This document shows positions 34,646 to 43,974 of a stretch of DNA of 64,000 nt, piece after piece; within the stretch, counting starts at the first letter, position 1, and the number at the start of each line of letters is the position of its first letter. The stretch is from the NCBI RefSeq assembly GCF_945859825.1, contig NZ_CAMAPC010000003.1, forward strand, positions 186,001-250,000. The letters are read 5' to 3'. The DNA is from Pseudoalteromonas holothuriae (GTDB taxonomy: Bacteria; Pseudomonadota; Gammaproteobacteria; Enterobacterales; Alteromonadaceae). Made by a program: the position numbers and the translations under genes. The notes beneath the pieces were generated by a model. That model had not been told where the DNA came from and ran no database searches. It saw only the letters and a program-made list of their open reading frames with translations.

Positions 34646-36799
34646 TCACTGGCAAATATCATAAAGCTGCTTGTTCAGCTCGATCAGTTTTGGTTGTGAG
34701 CTTTTTATTAGATCATTAGCATGCTGCAATGCTCGCTCAACATTTAAGGTACTGGCAGCACCTTGAAGCAAAGGGAAAAATTGCCATGCATTGCACATCG
34801 CAGGGCTTTTTATACACCCTAAAATCAAAGCTTGCTCAGCCTTACCAACATCTCCATAAAGTGTAAAGTAACTTGCCATTACAAATTCTGGTAAAGCAAT
34901 TTCATCTCCTTTTAAAGCGAGCGCCGAATCTTCATATTGTGACAATAAGCTAACCCGTTCATCAGGGTTAGCCGGTGCTAATCGCACATTGACAATGGCC
35001 TTTGCAACGTCAATGACTGGATCTTGACTAAAACTTCCTGAGGCACTTGTCATAAAAGCAAGGCTTTGCATAGCTTGCTGTTTATCCTCTAATGCAAGTT
35101 GAGTCATGGCATTGAGAAACACAGGCTCAAATAAACTGTGACTTGCCAGTACATTGGAGACATAGTCGTTATACCAATTTGAATATGAAGCCAGCTTACC
35201 TTGCATCACATAATTTGAAAATATTAACCAAGGAATGCCCCAGTCACGGGCGTTAAGACCATCTAGTTTTTGCAACCAGCGCTCGCTCCACTGCGTATTT
35301 CTTAACGCCGAATTAAGCATTGCTAACGACCTTGTCATATCATCACTACACTGTAATCGTTCTTTCATGCTTAACAGCAAAGACATGGCCTGTTCAAATT
35401 GCCCATGTTTTAAGTACCAATTAAAAAATACATAATGAATACCATTTGAGGCATAGTTGCTCCGTTCTAAATCACTACGATAAGCATCTAACTGCGATTC
35501 ACGTTCACTATAAAATAGCTCGTAAAAATAAAAATAAGCATTATCTTCAAAGCTCTGCTCATGTTTATAAACTTTTTCAAAATGCTTCAAGGCACGCGGA
35601 TCTTCATTTAGTTCCAGATGTATGAGTCCCTGAATAAAGGTAACAAAGTGATCTTGCTCTAACCTTTCTAACAATTGAAATGCAAAGTGTGCATTACCTT
35701 GGTTAGCCAAATAAAGCGCCGCCGATATAATGGCGTAGTTACTTTGATGATATCGCGCCAATAAATAATTAACACCAGATAACAATCTTTCATTATCAAA
35801 GTGTTCAATTTTATAAAACGCTAATAGCATATCTACGAATGCACGTTTAGCAACTTTTTGCTGCTCATTGAAACTGTTTAGTTCGATGTCATTGTGCAAT
35901 GATTGTATGGCTGTTTTTAACTGCTCGCTGTTTGATAAAGCAACCAGAGCTTTTAACTCTTTGCTCGCATTCACAAGCTCTGCTATCCCAGAGTTCCCCT
36001 GCTTTAGCATTGGCGTTTTAACACGGCTTACAATATTGGAGATCAATTCGCGATCATTTTTGCCAAGCGCTTGCATTTCAATATGAATTAATCTTGATGG
36101 CAAGCCCATAAATACCATAGCTAACAGTGCATTCTTATCTGGTATATGCTCTATGACGATTTTTGTTCCACTCCCTAGCGCATTGATAGCTTCTCGCATA
36201 CTAGCGTGCTCAGCGCGTTGAACTGACTCAATATGTAACGCAGAAGATAATTGACTCACTAGTTGATTAAATGAGTCGCTTTTTGTCTGATAAAATCCAT
36301 TAATAACAACTAAATCTGGTATATGAACTGAATCTGTTGATTGAGGCTTAATAAAATAAATAAATATAATACTGGCCAATACAACGGCCATCGTGACACC
36401 AATAAAAACAGTTAACAATAGCTTTGAGTACTTGTTTGAAATGCCCTCGATTGGTTCAGCTACCGCTTGAACCAACTCGTCATTTTGTTTAACTATTGGC
36501 GCAATTAATTGATAACCAGATCTTGGAATTGTTTTTATATATGTTTGCTCTGTACCATCTTCCAAAGCTAAACGCAGATTGCGAATAGTCTGATAAACAA
36601 GGTTATCTGTGGTAAATTCTGTATGCCAAACTTGCTCTTTTATTGTTGACATGGAAATAACTTTATCGCCATGCGACACAAATAATTGCAAAAGCCTAAA
36701 TGCAGTTGGGCTCAACTCTACTTGTTTATCTTCACAAACAATACAGAATGCCCTCTCCTCTAATATCCATTTTCCGACTTTAACTTGCAAACTAAGCAC
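34646..36799 (-). CDS. ToxR/CadC-like membrane regulator with large TPR-type periplasmic domain
   Basis: One-component regulator of 717 aa. A cytoplasmic OmpR/CadC winged helix (about residues 5-105: VELSPTAFRLLQLFVSHGDK, YIKTIPRSGYQLI) is followed by one transmembrane helix (about 128-152) and about 560 residues of helical repeats outside the membrane. It starts at GTG 36799; a TTG at 36790 has better spacing to AAAG. It faces the M43-like lipoprotein of locus A across a 530-bp region full of hairpins, so it is a good candidate regulator of that locus; this is inference from position. Confidence 0.85.
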   Translation of the reverse strand: MLSLQVKVGKWILEERAFCIVCEDKQVELSPTAFRLLQLFVSHGDKVISMSTIKEQVWHTEFTTDNLVYQTIRNLRLALEDGTEQTYIKTIPRSGYQLIAPIVKQNDELVQAVAEPIEGISNKYSKLLLTVFIGVTMAVVLASIIFIYFIKPQSTDSVHIPDLVVINGFYQTKSDSFNQLVSQLSSALHIESVQRAEHASMREAINALGSGTKIVIEHIPDKNALLAMVFMGLPSRLIHIEMQALGKNDRELISNIVSRVKTPMLKQGNSGIAELVNASKELKALVALSNSEQLKTAIQSLHNDIELNSFNEQQKVAKRAFVDMLLAFYKIEHFDNERLLSGVNYLLARYHQSNYAIISAALYLANQGNAHFAFQLLERLEQDHFVTFIQGLIHLELNEDPRALKHFEKVYKHEQSFEDNAYFYFYELFYSERESQLDAYRSDLERSNYASNGIHYVFFNWYLKHGQFEQAMSLLLSMKERLQCSDDMTRSLAMLNSALRNTQWSERWLQKLDGLNARDWGIPWLIFSNYVMQGKLASYSNWYNDYVSNVLASHSLFEPVFLNAMTQLALEDKQQAMQSLAFMTSASGSFSQDPVIDVAKAIVNVRLAPANPDERVSLLSQYEDSALALKGDEIALPEFVMASYFTLYGDVGKAEQALILGCIKSPAMCNAWQFFPLLQGAASTLNVERALQHANDLIKSSQPKLIELNKQLYDICQ

Positions 36800-36842
36800 C
36801 TTTAGTTGTTATTCAATTGCCTAAGCCAAAACGGTAAAATAC

Positions 36843-36929
36843 ACTGTATGCCATAAATACGCTTTATTACCGCTAAAATTATTAGGTTCGTTTTTATTTT
36901 AGTTGGGCTTTATAGCACAACTTTTTTTG
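36843..36929 (+). ncRNA. Candidate small RNA with its own terminator
   Basis: AGTTGGGCT/AGCACAACT (36901-36909, 36914-36922; one mismatch) followed by TTTTTTT is a plus-strand intrinsic terminator with no gene before it on that strand for 2.4 kb. A -35/-10 pair TTCAAT-17-TAAAAT lies at 36812-36840. The transcript would be about 85 nt. Promoter match is modest. Confidence 0.35.
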
Positions 36930-37011
36930 CCTATACATCATTGCGCGATGACCAAACAGCACCTCAGACCAGCTTGTCAAAAACCAAAACAAAATAACTA
37001 ACAAAAAGATA

Positions 37012-37051
37012 ATGCAAAGTATAGAAATGTTAACATTTCTATACTTTGCAT
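37012..37051. repeat. 40-bp perfect palindrome
   Basis: ATGCAAAGTATAGAAATGTT is followed at once by its exact reverse complement. There is no spacer and no T-run. It could form a cruciform or a long RNA hairpin, or serve as a symmetric protein-binding site, about 280 bases before the M43-like gene. Confidence 0.8.
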
Positions 37052-37328
37052 AAGTAAGTCCGGCTTAAAACGCATTGGCGTAAAGAGCGTTAACACATTT
37101 CTTTTCTTTTTTGTCACCATTAACACCAAACAAAAAAGTAAACCTTACAATCAACAACTTAAAAACTAAATTCAAACCGTTAAGAGTGTGAAATAACTAT
37201 TAAGAACTATTAAGGCTTAATTTTAGCAGGTCAGTGATACCCTGCGTAGAAATCACAGTACAACATACCTTTAAATTACCCATTTCTTATGTCGTATAAC
37301 GGCATTTTTAATTAGGAGGATACATTCA

Positions 37329-38660
37329 ATGATTCGTTCTCGCATCTTAGCTACAGGCTTACTCAGTCTGTTTACCGTTGCCTGTTCAGGTGAGTCTGAA
37401 ACAGTACTTTCACAAATCGATAATGTGCAAAAACCAACATCGACTAAATCTGATATTAGCGTTGAGTTTGACGATAAAATGCTATCAATCTCACCTGAGC
37501 TATTAAACTTAGCACAAGGTGAAAAAGGCGAATTTACAATAGTAACTCAACCTAACTTTCTAATAGACCAAGTTCAAGGGTGTGGTGCACTCCTTAACAA
37601 AAGTAAAAATAAAGTGCAGGTAATGGGTAATGGCAAAGTATGTACTATTAAAGTCACTAGCCGAGTAAGCAGCCCCCCCATTGCCGTAACAAGCTCAACA
37701 TCAGGGTATGGCGAGTTTGTTGCACTCGCTCAAACCGTAGAACAAGGTAGTCATTTTGAGATTCAAGTAAAGCCACAACAAGATTACGAGTTAGAAAGCA
37801 TCGAAGGGTGCGGCTCAGAGTACGATGCTGGTACTTGGGTTGTAAAAAATGCACAATCCCCATGTCACTTATTAGCAAAGTTTAAATCGTCATTTGATAC
37901 CCCTGAAGCATTTACTCATACTATTCGCCTACCCGTGGTTGTGCATGTATTAGAAAACGACAACGTCCAAATAGAAGATTCTAAAATACAAAGACAGATT
38001 GAATTACTCAACTTACACTTTAGACAATCAAAATTGCTAGAAGATCTGGAAAACTTTTCAGGGCGTTCAAAAATTCCAGCCGCGCAAATACCTTTTATAG
38101 CTGATGTAGGCATTCAATTTTATTTAGCAACACATACCCCCAGCGATAGACCATTTAATGGGATTAATCGTGTTGCTGATCAGGGGTTTATTAGCGCTGC
38201 CAGTATCCTAGGCTCAATGTATGACAGTAATAAGTACATTAATATTTGGGTGGGCGAAAAATCACCTGAACAAGTTGATGATGCCGTCGCATATTTAGCG
38301 GGTACGTCTGAAGTTGCATCTGGGATTAGTATTGACTACCGCGCATTAGCGAACTACAACAGAACATTTGATCCAAATTTGAAAAAAACACTGACTCACC
38401 AATTTGGGCACTTTTTGGGGTTAATTGGGCATATTACTGAGGGCCCTGAGTCTGGTCATCGATTTTTGCCTTGCGGTGGGGATACACAACAAAGTCTAAA
38501 CTGCCGCAACCAAGACTTACTGTTCAACTATATGCGAAATAATAGTGTCGATGATAACGATAAAAGGATGTTCTCAATAAGCCAAGCAGAAATAATGCGC
38601 AACTGGGTGACTTCTGGACCATTGAAGCAGTTATACCATAACAATATCGACAAACAATAA
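37329..38660 (+). CDS. Pappalysin-like (M43) lipoprotein with altered active site, locus A
   Basis: Lipoprotein of 443 aa (lipobox TVAC). Two beta-rich repeats of about 75 residues (about 45-115 and 116-195), each with a GCG motif, resemble bacterial immunoglobulin-like or InlB-type repeats. The C-terminal M43 domain has LTHQFGHFLGL: the zinc-binding His357 and His361 are kept, but the catalytic Glu is Gln358 and the third zinc His is Gly. The Met-turn is kept (FNYMR). So it has the fold of a metzincin but is probably inactive and may bind rather than cut. ATG follows TAGGAGG. It is a paralog of 44683-46047. Confidence 0.85.
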   Translation: MIRSRILATGLLSLFTVACSGESETVLSQIDNVQKPTSTKSDISVEFDDKMLSISPELLNLAQGEKGEFTIVTQPNFLIDQVQGCGALLNKSKNKVQVMGNGKVCTIKVTSRVSSPPIAVTSSTSGYGEFVALAQTVEQGSHFEIQVKPQQDYELESIEGCGSEYDAGTWVVKNAQSPCHLLAKFKSSFDTPEAFTHTIRLPVVVHVLENDNVQIEDSKIQRQIELLNLHFRQSKLLEDLENFSGRSKIPAAQIPFIADVGIQFYLATHTPSDRPFNGINRVADQGFISAASILGSMYDSNKYINIWVGEKSPEQVDDAVAYLAGTSEVASGISIDYRALANYNRTFDPNLKKTLTHQFGHFLGLIGHITEGPESGHRFLPCGGDTQQSLNCRNQDLLFNYMRNNSVDDNDKRMFSISQAEIMRNWVTSGPLKQLYHNNIDKQ

Positions 38661-39420
38661 ACTTCTCTTAGCGGATATAATTCAACTTACTGATATGCAT
38701 ACAATCATTAGGGTGAGTAAACTGGTTTATAGGAAATACCATTAAACCACTACTCAGCCTGATGGATGTATTACAGGACCAATAATAGACACTTTAGTAT
38801 CGACCTTGTAAAAAATTCTATGGAACTGCCATTTCGCTAATATATCTGTCGAGATACTCTTCAAACTCGATAATAAAACGACTCATCACCTGATGCGAGC
38901 TTTGAATAAATACTCCCACTTTTCTGGCACCTTTAATGAAAAAATAAACCATATTCTTTGCTGAACCATTAAAGGGCAAGATCTCCCATTCCTTGATTGC
39001 CCTTCTTGATAACACGAATGTGCAACTCAATAGCAGAATAAGCGAATTTGCTCTCTATCTGCGTTGCTTTCACTTGCCATAGCCAGCTATTACAAGAAAG
39101 CGCCTTAGTATTGAATAAAACATCATCTTCTGTCGTCAAGTGTTTTATTACACACTGTAAATCAGTAGTAACTGTTTTTCAGCCTTTCCAATACATCATT
39201 TCTATGGATCTCGCAACATATGTACAGTATAAAGCTAAAATCGGCTCTGGTAGGGGCAATATTAATCACTTGAAGACCATCAGATAGGTTATACACAACA
39301 ACGAGAAATGACACATTAATGATGTTCAGTATACTTTCAAAAACGCTGGCACGTCTATTTTTAAACAGCTTTATTGTTTTTTATCAATTTGTTATGCATT
39401 CATATTGCAACATACGACAT

Positions 39421-39505
39421 TAGGGCGTGTTGAACTTTTAGGTATGAATTTTGTTAAAATCTAAGGCTTTCAATACTAGAAATGGACCACGCAGCATAAA
39501 AATCT
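39421..39505. repeat. Family-1 repeat, left half well kept
   Basis: TAGGGCGTGTTGAAC, then AGGTATGAATTTTGTT and AAGGCTTTCAATACTAGAAA match the complete copy at 39785 through CGCAGCATAAAA. The right half diverges after about 39505. Confidence 0.65.
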
Positions 39506-39784
39506 ATGTTAATGCTCATAACAACGCAGTGTAAGTCTTTGGTTGATCCCTTGAGGCAGTGCTATTCAAATGGTTTAATCGTGACGCAAAACTTATTACT
39601 TAAAGGGCTTGATAGAAGTTGAGCAACAAAAAATTTATTACTCCAAAAAAAGCGCATGTTTGGCCTTTATGCGCCATTATCGCCCATTTATGGGGAACAA
39701 CCACATAATACAGACTTAATCTTGCTTAAAAACCAAACATGTCGTCATAATATTTACCTCGAAAAATAAACCCCTTTCGGTAAT

Positions 39785-39920
39785 CGGGCTGTTGCTCTTT
39801 GAGGTATGAGTTTGATTCAAATCAAAGACTTTCATTACACGAAATGAGCAATGCAGCATAATAGCTTATGACAGTTGCGAATGACTGCTGTAAAAACACA
39901 CAGCAAAGATCAACAGCCCC
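39785..39920. repeat. Complete family-1 inverted-repeat element (MITE-like)
   Basis: About 136 bp with terminal inverted repeats: CGGGCTGTTGCTCTTTG at the left and CAAAGATCAACAGCCCC at the right pair with two mismatches. TAAT is present on both sides (39781-39784 and 39921-39924), a possible target duplication. It ends 12 bases from the deaminase stop and has no coding capacity. Partial copies lie at 781, 2212, 19995 and 39421. Confidence 0.75.
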
Positions 39921-39932
39921 TAATATTCATTG

Positions 39933-40718
39933 TTAGAAGTCATCAGTCACAATATTGATTCCCGTGCGAGACAAAATACCATAGCAATTTGGGCAAGCAC
40001 CAAAATCAATGCCACTGAGGTTCTCCAACGCATTTACCCTCGCTGTTGCCAAAGTAATACTATTAAGCTCTCCTTCAGATAACACAACCCCTGCATCTTC
40101 AGACAAGTTTAAAATACGATTAAATGCTTGTACTTCTGCATGCATACCGGGTAGCCCCTTAGGCTCTGACAGCAAGCGACCACCATCAGTCCAAAGCGTT
40201 TCACCGTCGTTTTCAAACAATAAATACTCTTGAATATATTTTCTAGTCAATGGATTTACTCGCTCGCCTAGCTTTGCATATTCAACTTCAACTCGATCCA
40301 TGTATTTATCTATATCGTTGATTCTATATAGGCTTTCTCCATCCCCACTTTCAACTGTCGTGATCCAGCTTTCATTTTTTACATTACTATATCGAACAGG
40401 AATATTAATGTGTCCTTCTGTTTGCATCAGCTGATCGCCAATTTTAGTTTCTGCTTTTGCATAGGCTGCTGCTGAACGAAGGCGACTTTTACTTAGCTTA
40501 AACACATTGCTATTTGACTTTGAGAGCGACCAATACCGCGCTTCTTGTGATACCTCTTGCCTAAGTCTTTGTTCCGCCGATAAGTTTGCACCACCTCGAA
40601 AGTCTTCAGTAACAATTTCTTCGCCTGCACTTGGTAATGCACATGCCCCCTCTCCAGCGGCAAGTATATGTGTTGACGGCATACCTAAGAGTAAAGCCAG
40701 TAAGAGTGATTTTTTCAT
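39933..40718 (-). CDS. Exported YwqJ-type nucleic acid/nucleotide deaminase, toxin candidate
   Basis: Exported protein of 261 aa. A signal peptide ends near ILA-AGEGA. The C-terminal half has the cytidine-deaminase-fold motifs of toxin deaminases: HAEVQAFNRIL (His193, Glu195) and GACPNCYGIL (Cys242, Cys245), closest to the YwqJ group. Elsewhere such domains end polymorphic toxins; here it is a free Sec-exported protein. Apart from the two zinc cysteines, its only other Cys is at the mature N-terminus (GACALPS). ATG 40718 follows AAAGG. It lies 40 bases after the large exported protein and is the second gene of locus A. Confidence 0.78.
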   Translation of the reverse strand: MKKSLLLALLLGMPSTHILAAGEGACALPSAGEEIVTEDFRGGANLSAEQRLRQEVSQEARYWSLSKSNSNVFKLSKSRLRSAAAYAKAETKIGDQLMQTEGHINIPVRYSNVKNESWITTVESGDGESLYRINDIDKYMDRVEVEYAKLGERVNPLTRKYIQEYLLFENDGETLWTDGGRLLSEPKGLPGMHAEVQAFNRILNLSEDAGVVLSEGELNSITLATARVNALENLSGIDFGACPNCYGILSRTGINIVTDDF

Positions 40719-40758
40719 GATCAAACCTTTAAATAAATTTATGTAACTAAATCAATAA

Positions 40759-43419
40759 TTAAATTGAGCAATATGAGCTAAAGCGGGTATTTGTGAGGCC
40801 TTCTCCAAGCTCTGTTGTAGCGCCGGCTTCACCAGCAACCTCCCCAGCTTCCCCTTCGGCTACTTCCTCACTGCCTACAGTTTCCAGTTCAATTTCACTT
40901 GCATCCGTGGTTGCCAAGTCCTCTAAAAGTGCCTCAAATTCTTCCCCAAATAATGACCCTGTAAACAGATAATCAACCAAAGGACCGGTTATTAATGGAA
41001 ACAGGATTTCAGCCCAACCACCGTCAACATGGGTTTTCTCAACGCGCATAAAGCGTGCTATTTCATGTTGTTTTATTGCTGCAATTTCTTGCTCTTCTAA
41101 ATGTAATTCCACCAACCCGCAATCAGCCAATTTTGCCTCTGTGAGTGTTTGCTTACTTTGCTCATTACTTAAGCCACAAAATGACTGCAATACTTCACTA
41201 GGTTCATCATAAGCAAGCTGTGCATATTCATAAGCTGCGTGGTATATAATTGACTCTCTTCTAAGTGGACGGTCTGTGGCTGGGATCCATTTTTTACCGT
41301 ATTGATTCAAAACTAATGCAGACGCTTTATAAAGCTTGTGGTAGTTTTGGCCATTTTTGGCATAGAATGCATGTGCAGCATCTGCGCCTTGCATCTTTTC
41401 AATGGTTTGCAGTGCACCAACCATAGTGCCAAAAATAATCAATGGCGCATCATATTGTGGCAAAAGTGAATAAGGCGATGCGGTATACTTTGCATGATTA
41501 GGCATGTCGCTAAACTTGGTAAATGCAAACGTATCTAGATAAGGGGTTTGTATGCCCTCTGAGAGAATTTCATGGCGGGAGTTTATCTCTTTGGCCCAAT
41601 CAGTACCGGTTGCATAGTGCCTTTTGTACACTTGGTGTACATCAGGAAAGCTTCTAGCTGCTGGGCGCATAACACTTAATGCATTTGTACTGAGAGTATT
41701 GGTTAAATAAGTCCTCAGTTTTGCCTTATCTTCACTGGTTAAACCAACGGTTGCCAAATAACCAAGGTAACCCAGCGCATCCAGATCCGTCTTTTTTTGC
41801 AAAAATTGCTCTGAAAGCACATAATTTAACGCTTCTTTATACACGCCAGATGCTGCCGATATCATTTTTTGATGACTAAATGTTTCCTCTTTGTTTACGC
41901 TAATTTTAGAAGCGAGTTTTATGGCAATAAAGCGTGGTGTTTCAGTGTTACTTTTTAAATCACTATAATTGTTCTCATAACGAGTACAGCTGTTTGATGC
42001 CTTAATATACGCTACTTTATCACTTGAATTACAGTTAGTGTCCGCAACAAAAGTAAGCTGATCCTTTTCAATATAAGTCGGTAAGACCATAGCACTTAAA
42101 TCAGCAACACTACCTGGCTCTCGACTAGCCGCAGCAGCGGTTGCATCACTTTTTAATTGGGTCCAATCACCACTACTCATATGGTATTGATCATAGATTT
42201 GATATTGATTGCCGTCTTGATCTGCAACCGTAACCACGGCTTTCATTGGATAGACATAATCAGCCCCAATCACCTTACTTTGATGCTTGATACTAGAAAA
42301 AATATCATAAACAGCATCATAGTCAGCTTCTAAAAATACGCTGGATAATGGCGAAAAGTAATTTTTTGTATCGCTAATATCAGGTACTTCATTGATTCTA
42401 AAAATCAGGTTTTCAGGGTAGTCCTTTTCTTTTAAAGGCGCATGGAACGACTCGAAATCCAAAATTTCTGCTTCTTGCGCTAATAGTAAACTGTCTGGGT
42501 CTTTGCCATGAACATTCGGTACGTTGCCAATACCGCTAAGATGTTCCAATGTAGATAGCTTAAATGTTGCACGGCCAAATGTTCTATACTCTGGATAGTA
42601 AAGTGATAGGGAACGATTGCGGTCGCTTTGTACTAAGTACTTTTCATTATCTGCAATAAGTGCAACGCCAGCGTTTATGTTTCTTGATGCTGCTTGTTCA
42701 TCGCTAAAATACTCCAGTCTAAATATCCCTCGTTCTGGCGCAAAGTCCAGCGCAGATGTAACCGATAGCTTATTATCAGTTCGTGTTAAATATTTATCTG
42801 ATAAGTTACCAATATTATGTCTTAATTTTAGCCGAATCTTATTGCTTAAAGTGTCAACGATTTCAATTTCAAACTGTGCCAATACATCAGTCTGTGGATT
42901 TTTGTTTCCTAAATAAAGATACCGCGTCCCATCAGGATAAATAGTAGCAACTTCTCTTGCATTACTCGCGTTACTCAACACTACAGTATCTTTACTTGTG
43001 TAAGCATACCCTCCGATTCTAATATGCTTTTGTCCCGCAAGTTTTTTGGCTGCCTCACTATAAACAACCGGTGAGGCTCCAATCCCACCACAATTTTCTT
43101 CCCCTGAAGACAAAAAGGCATATGGCACACCAGCTAAGTGCTTAAGACTTACCACATAGTTACAATTTATATCTGGTTTCTGTATTACTACCGAACTCAC
43201 CCCATTAATCGAAATCGAAAAGCTATTACCGTTATTCGTATAAGGTAAATATCGGCCCTCAACCCAGTTCCCCACACTACTTTTTAAACTATTTTGGGTA
43301 ATGCCAAAACGCTGGATCACCGCTTCATCAATGGTAATACTGGCACAGTATGCCACGCTTGAAAAAGCCGATGCTACTGCAATTACGCAGCACCGCTTAC
43401 TCAACAACTTGTTGTTCAT
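40759..43419 (-). CDS. Large exported protein, putative binding/translocation partner, locus A
   Basis: Exported protein of 886 aa with a signal peptide (VIAVASAFSSVAYC-AS). The first half is beta-rich with fascin/beta-trefoil-like repeats (DKYLTRTDNKLSV, EKYLVQSDRNRSLSL). The second half is helical and related to 46432-49863: both have FY-x-NG-N-KLY-A, a later run of paired Ala/Tyr helices, and a hydrophobic segment (ILFPLITGPLVDYLF) before an acidic Ala/Glu-rich tail. The last residues are YCSI against FCPI in the paralog. The start follows AGGAA. It is co-transcribed with the deaminase. I do not recognise a named family. Confidence 0.75.
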   Translation of the reverse strand: MNNKLLSKRCCVIAVASAFSSVAYCASITIDEAVIQRFGITQNSLKSSVGNWVEGRYLPYTNNGNSFSISINGVSSVVIQKPDINCNYVVSLKHLAGVPYAFLSSGEENCGGIGASPVVYSEAAKKLAGQKHIRIGGYAYTSKDTVVLSNASNAREVATIYPDGTRYLYLGNKNPQTDVLAQFEIEIVDTLSNKIRLKLRHNIGNLSDKYLTRTDNKLSVTSALDFAPERGIFRLEYFSDEQAASRNINAGVALIADNEKYLVQSDRNRSLSLYYPEYRTFGRATFKLSTLEHLSGIGNVPNVHGKDPDSLLLAQEAEILDFESFHAPLKEKDYPENLIFRINEVPDISDTKNYFSPLSSVFLEADYDAVYDIFSSIKHQSKVIGADYVYPMKAVVTVADQDGNQYQIYDQYHMSSGDWTQLKSDATAAAASREPGSVADLSAMVLPTYIEKDQLTFVADTNCNSSDKVAYIKASNSCTRYENNYSDLKSNTETPRFIAIKLASKISVNKEETFSHQKMISAASGVYKEALNYVLSEQFLQKKTDLDALGYLGYLATVGLTSEDKAKLRTYLTNTLSTNALSVMRPAARSFPDVHQVYKRHYATGTDWAKEINSRHEILSEGIQTPYLDTFAFTKFSDMPNHAKYTASPYSLLPQYDAPLIIFGTMVGALQTIEKMQGADAAHAFYAKNGQNYHKLYKASALVLNQYGKKWIPATDRPLRRESIIYHAAYEYAQLAYDEPSEVLQSFCGLSNEQSKQTLTEAKLADCGLVELHLEEQEIAAIKQHEIARFMRVEKTHVDGGWAEILFPLITGPLVDYLFTGSLFGEEFEALLEDLATTDASEIELETVGSEEVAEGEAGEVAGEAGATTELGEGLTNTRFSSYCSI

Positions 43420-43893
43420 ACTAACGATTCCTGTTGTTGGCTTGTATTATATTTTGTTGTATTTACAAACCTAAATGATAAAACGTTTTTGTCAGCCCAC
43501 TTTAATATGTGCCCCAAACGGCCTGTAATGCTTAATCAGCTGGGCATATACAATGAGCGTGACAAACTCGAATGTGTTTTTGCAAAGGTTGCACACTAAA
43601 ATGCAACTTTGTGCGCAAAACGTTAACAGGCTAGCACTTATGCAAACAGAGTCGTTGTGAATAACCCTTAGTAAATCTTAATGCAACTTAAATTAAAAAA
43701 TATCCAAAATAATCAGTGCTTTATATTTTTATAAAAATTTACTTTATAATTTTTTTGTTCATAAACTTGACGTCTATACAACACAAACGCATAAAGAACT
43801 AATCGAATTTGATTTTTTTCGCCCAGAAAAATTAGTCAGTTGAATTGTTTAGTACATCAATAAAAGGTAAACCAATAAGTAAAGTATAATCTG

Positions 43894-43924
43894 CCATATC
43901 TGCAGATATGGTGAGCTAGTCACC
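43894..43924 (+). other. Two adjacent hairpins behind a TATAAT box
   Basis: CCATATCTGCAGATATGG (43894-43911) is an 18-bp perfect palindrome, and GGTGA-GCTAG-TCACC (43910-43924) follows at once. TATAAT is at 43885-43890. It may be a regulatory site or the 5' end of a structured RNA. No known riboswitch was recognised. Confidence 0.4.
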
Positions 43925-43974
43925 TTCAACCTGTATCCGGTGTTTAATTACGGAGGAGGAGCCAGATAGTAAAC

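Larger units (their letters stand above)
36800..37328. other. Structured divergent intergenic region
   Basis: It holds an orphan plus-strand terminator (36901-36928), a 40-bp perfect palindrome (37012-37051) and a direct repeat of AACTATTAAG (in 37195-37213) upstream of the M43-like gene. No protein gene is visible. It probably contains the promoters of both flanking genes. Confidence 0.55.
38661..39932. other. Gene-poor region with repeats and degraded sequence
   Basis: No convincing gene in 1.27 kb. A 70-codon minus frame (38818-39030, ending FIIEFEEYLDRYISEMAVP) may be the end of a decayed gene that I cannot name. GAATAAGCGAATTTGC at 39028-39043 echoes family-2 repeats. Two family-1 repeats are at 39421 and 39785. 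The pattern suggests repeated insertion and decay next to locus A. Confidence 0.45.

Noticed and set aside
38397..38411. HQFGH as a sequencing error for HExxH
   Set aside because: The diverged paralog at 45802 has the same Gln, and both also lack the third zinc His.
38818..39030. 70-codon minus-strand frame
   Set aside because: It could be the end of a decayed gene, but I could not name a family, so it is only mentioned in the region note.
39048..39287. 79-codon plus-strand frame in the gene-poor region
   Set aside because: No ribosome site and no likeness to a known protein; the surrounding DNA looks decayed.
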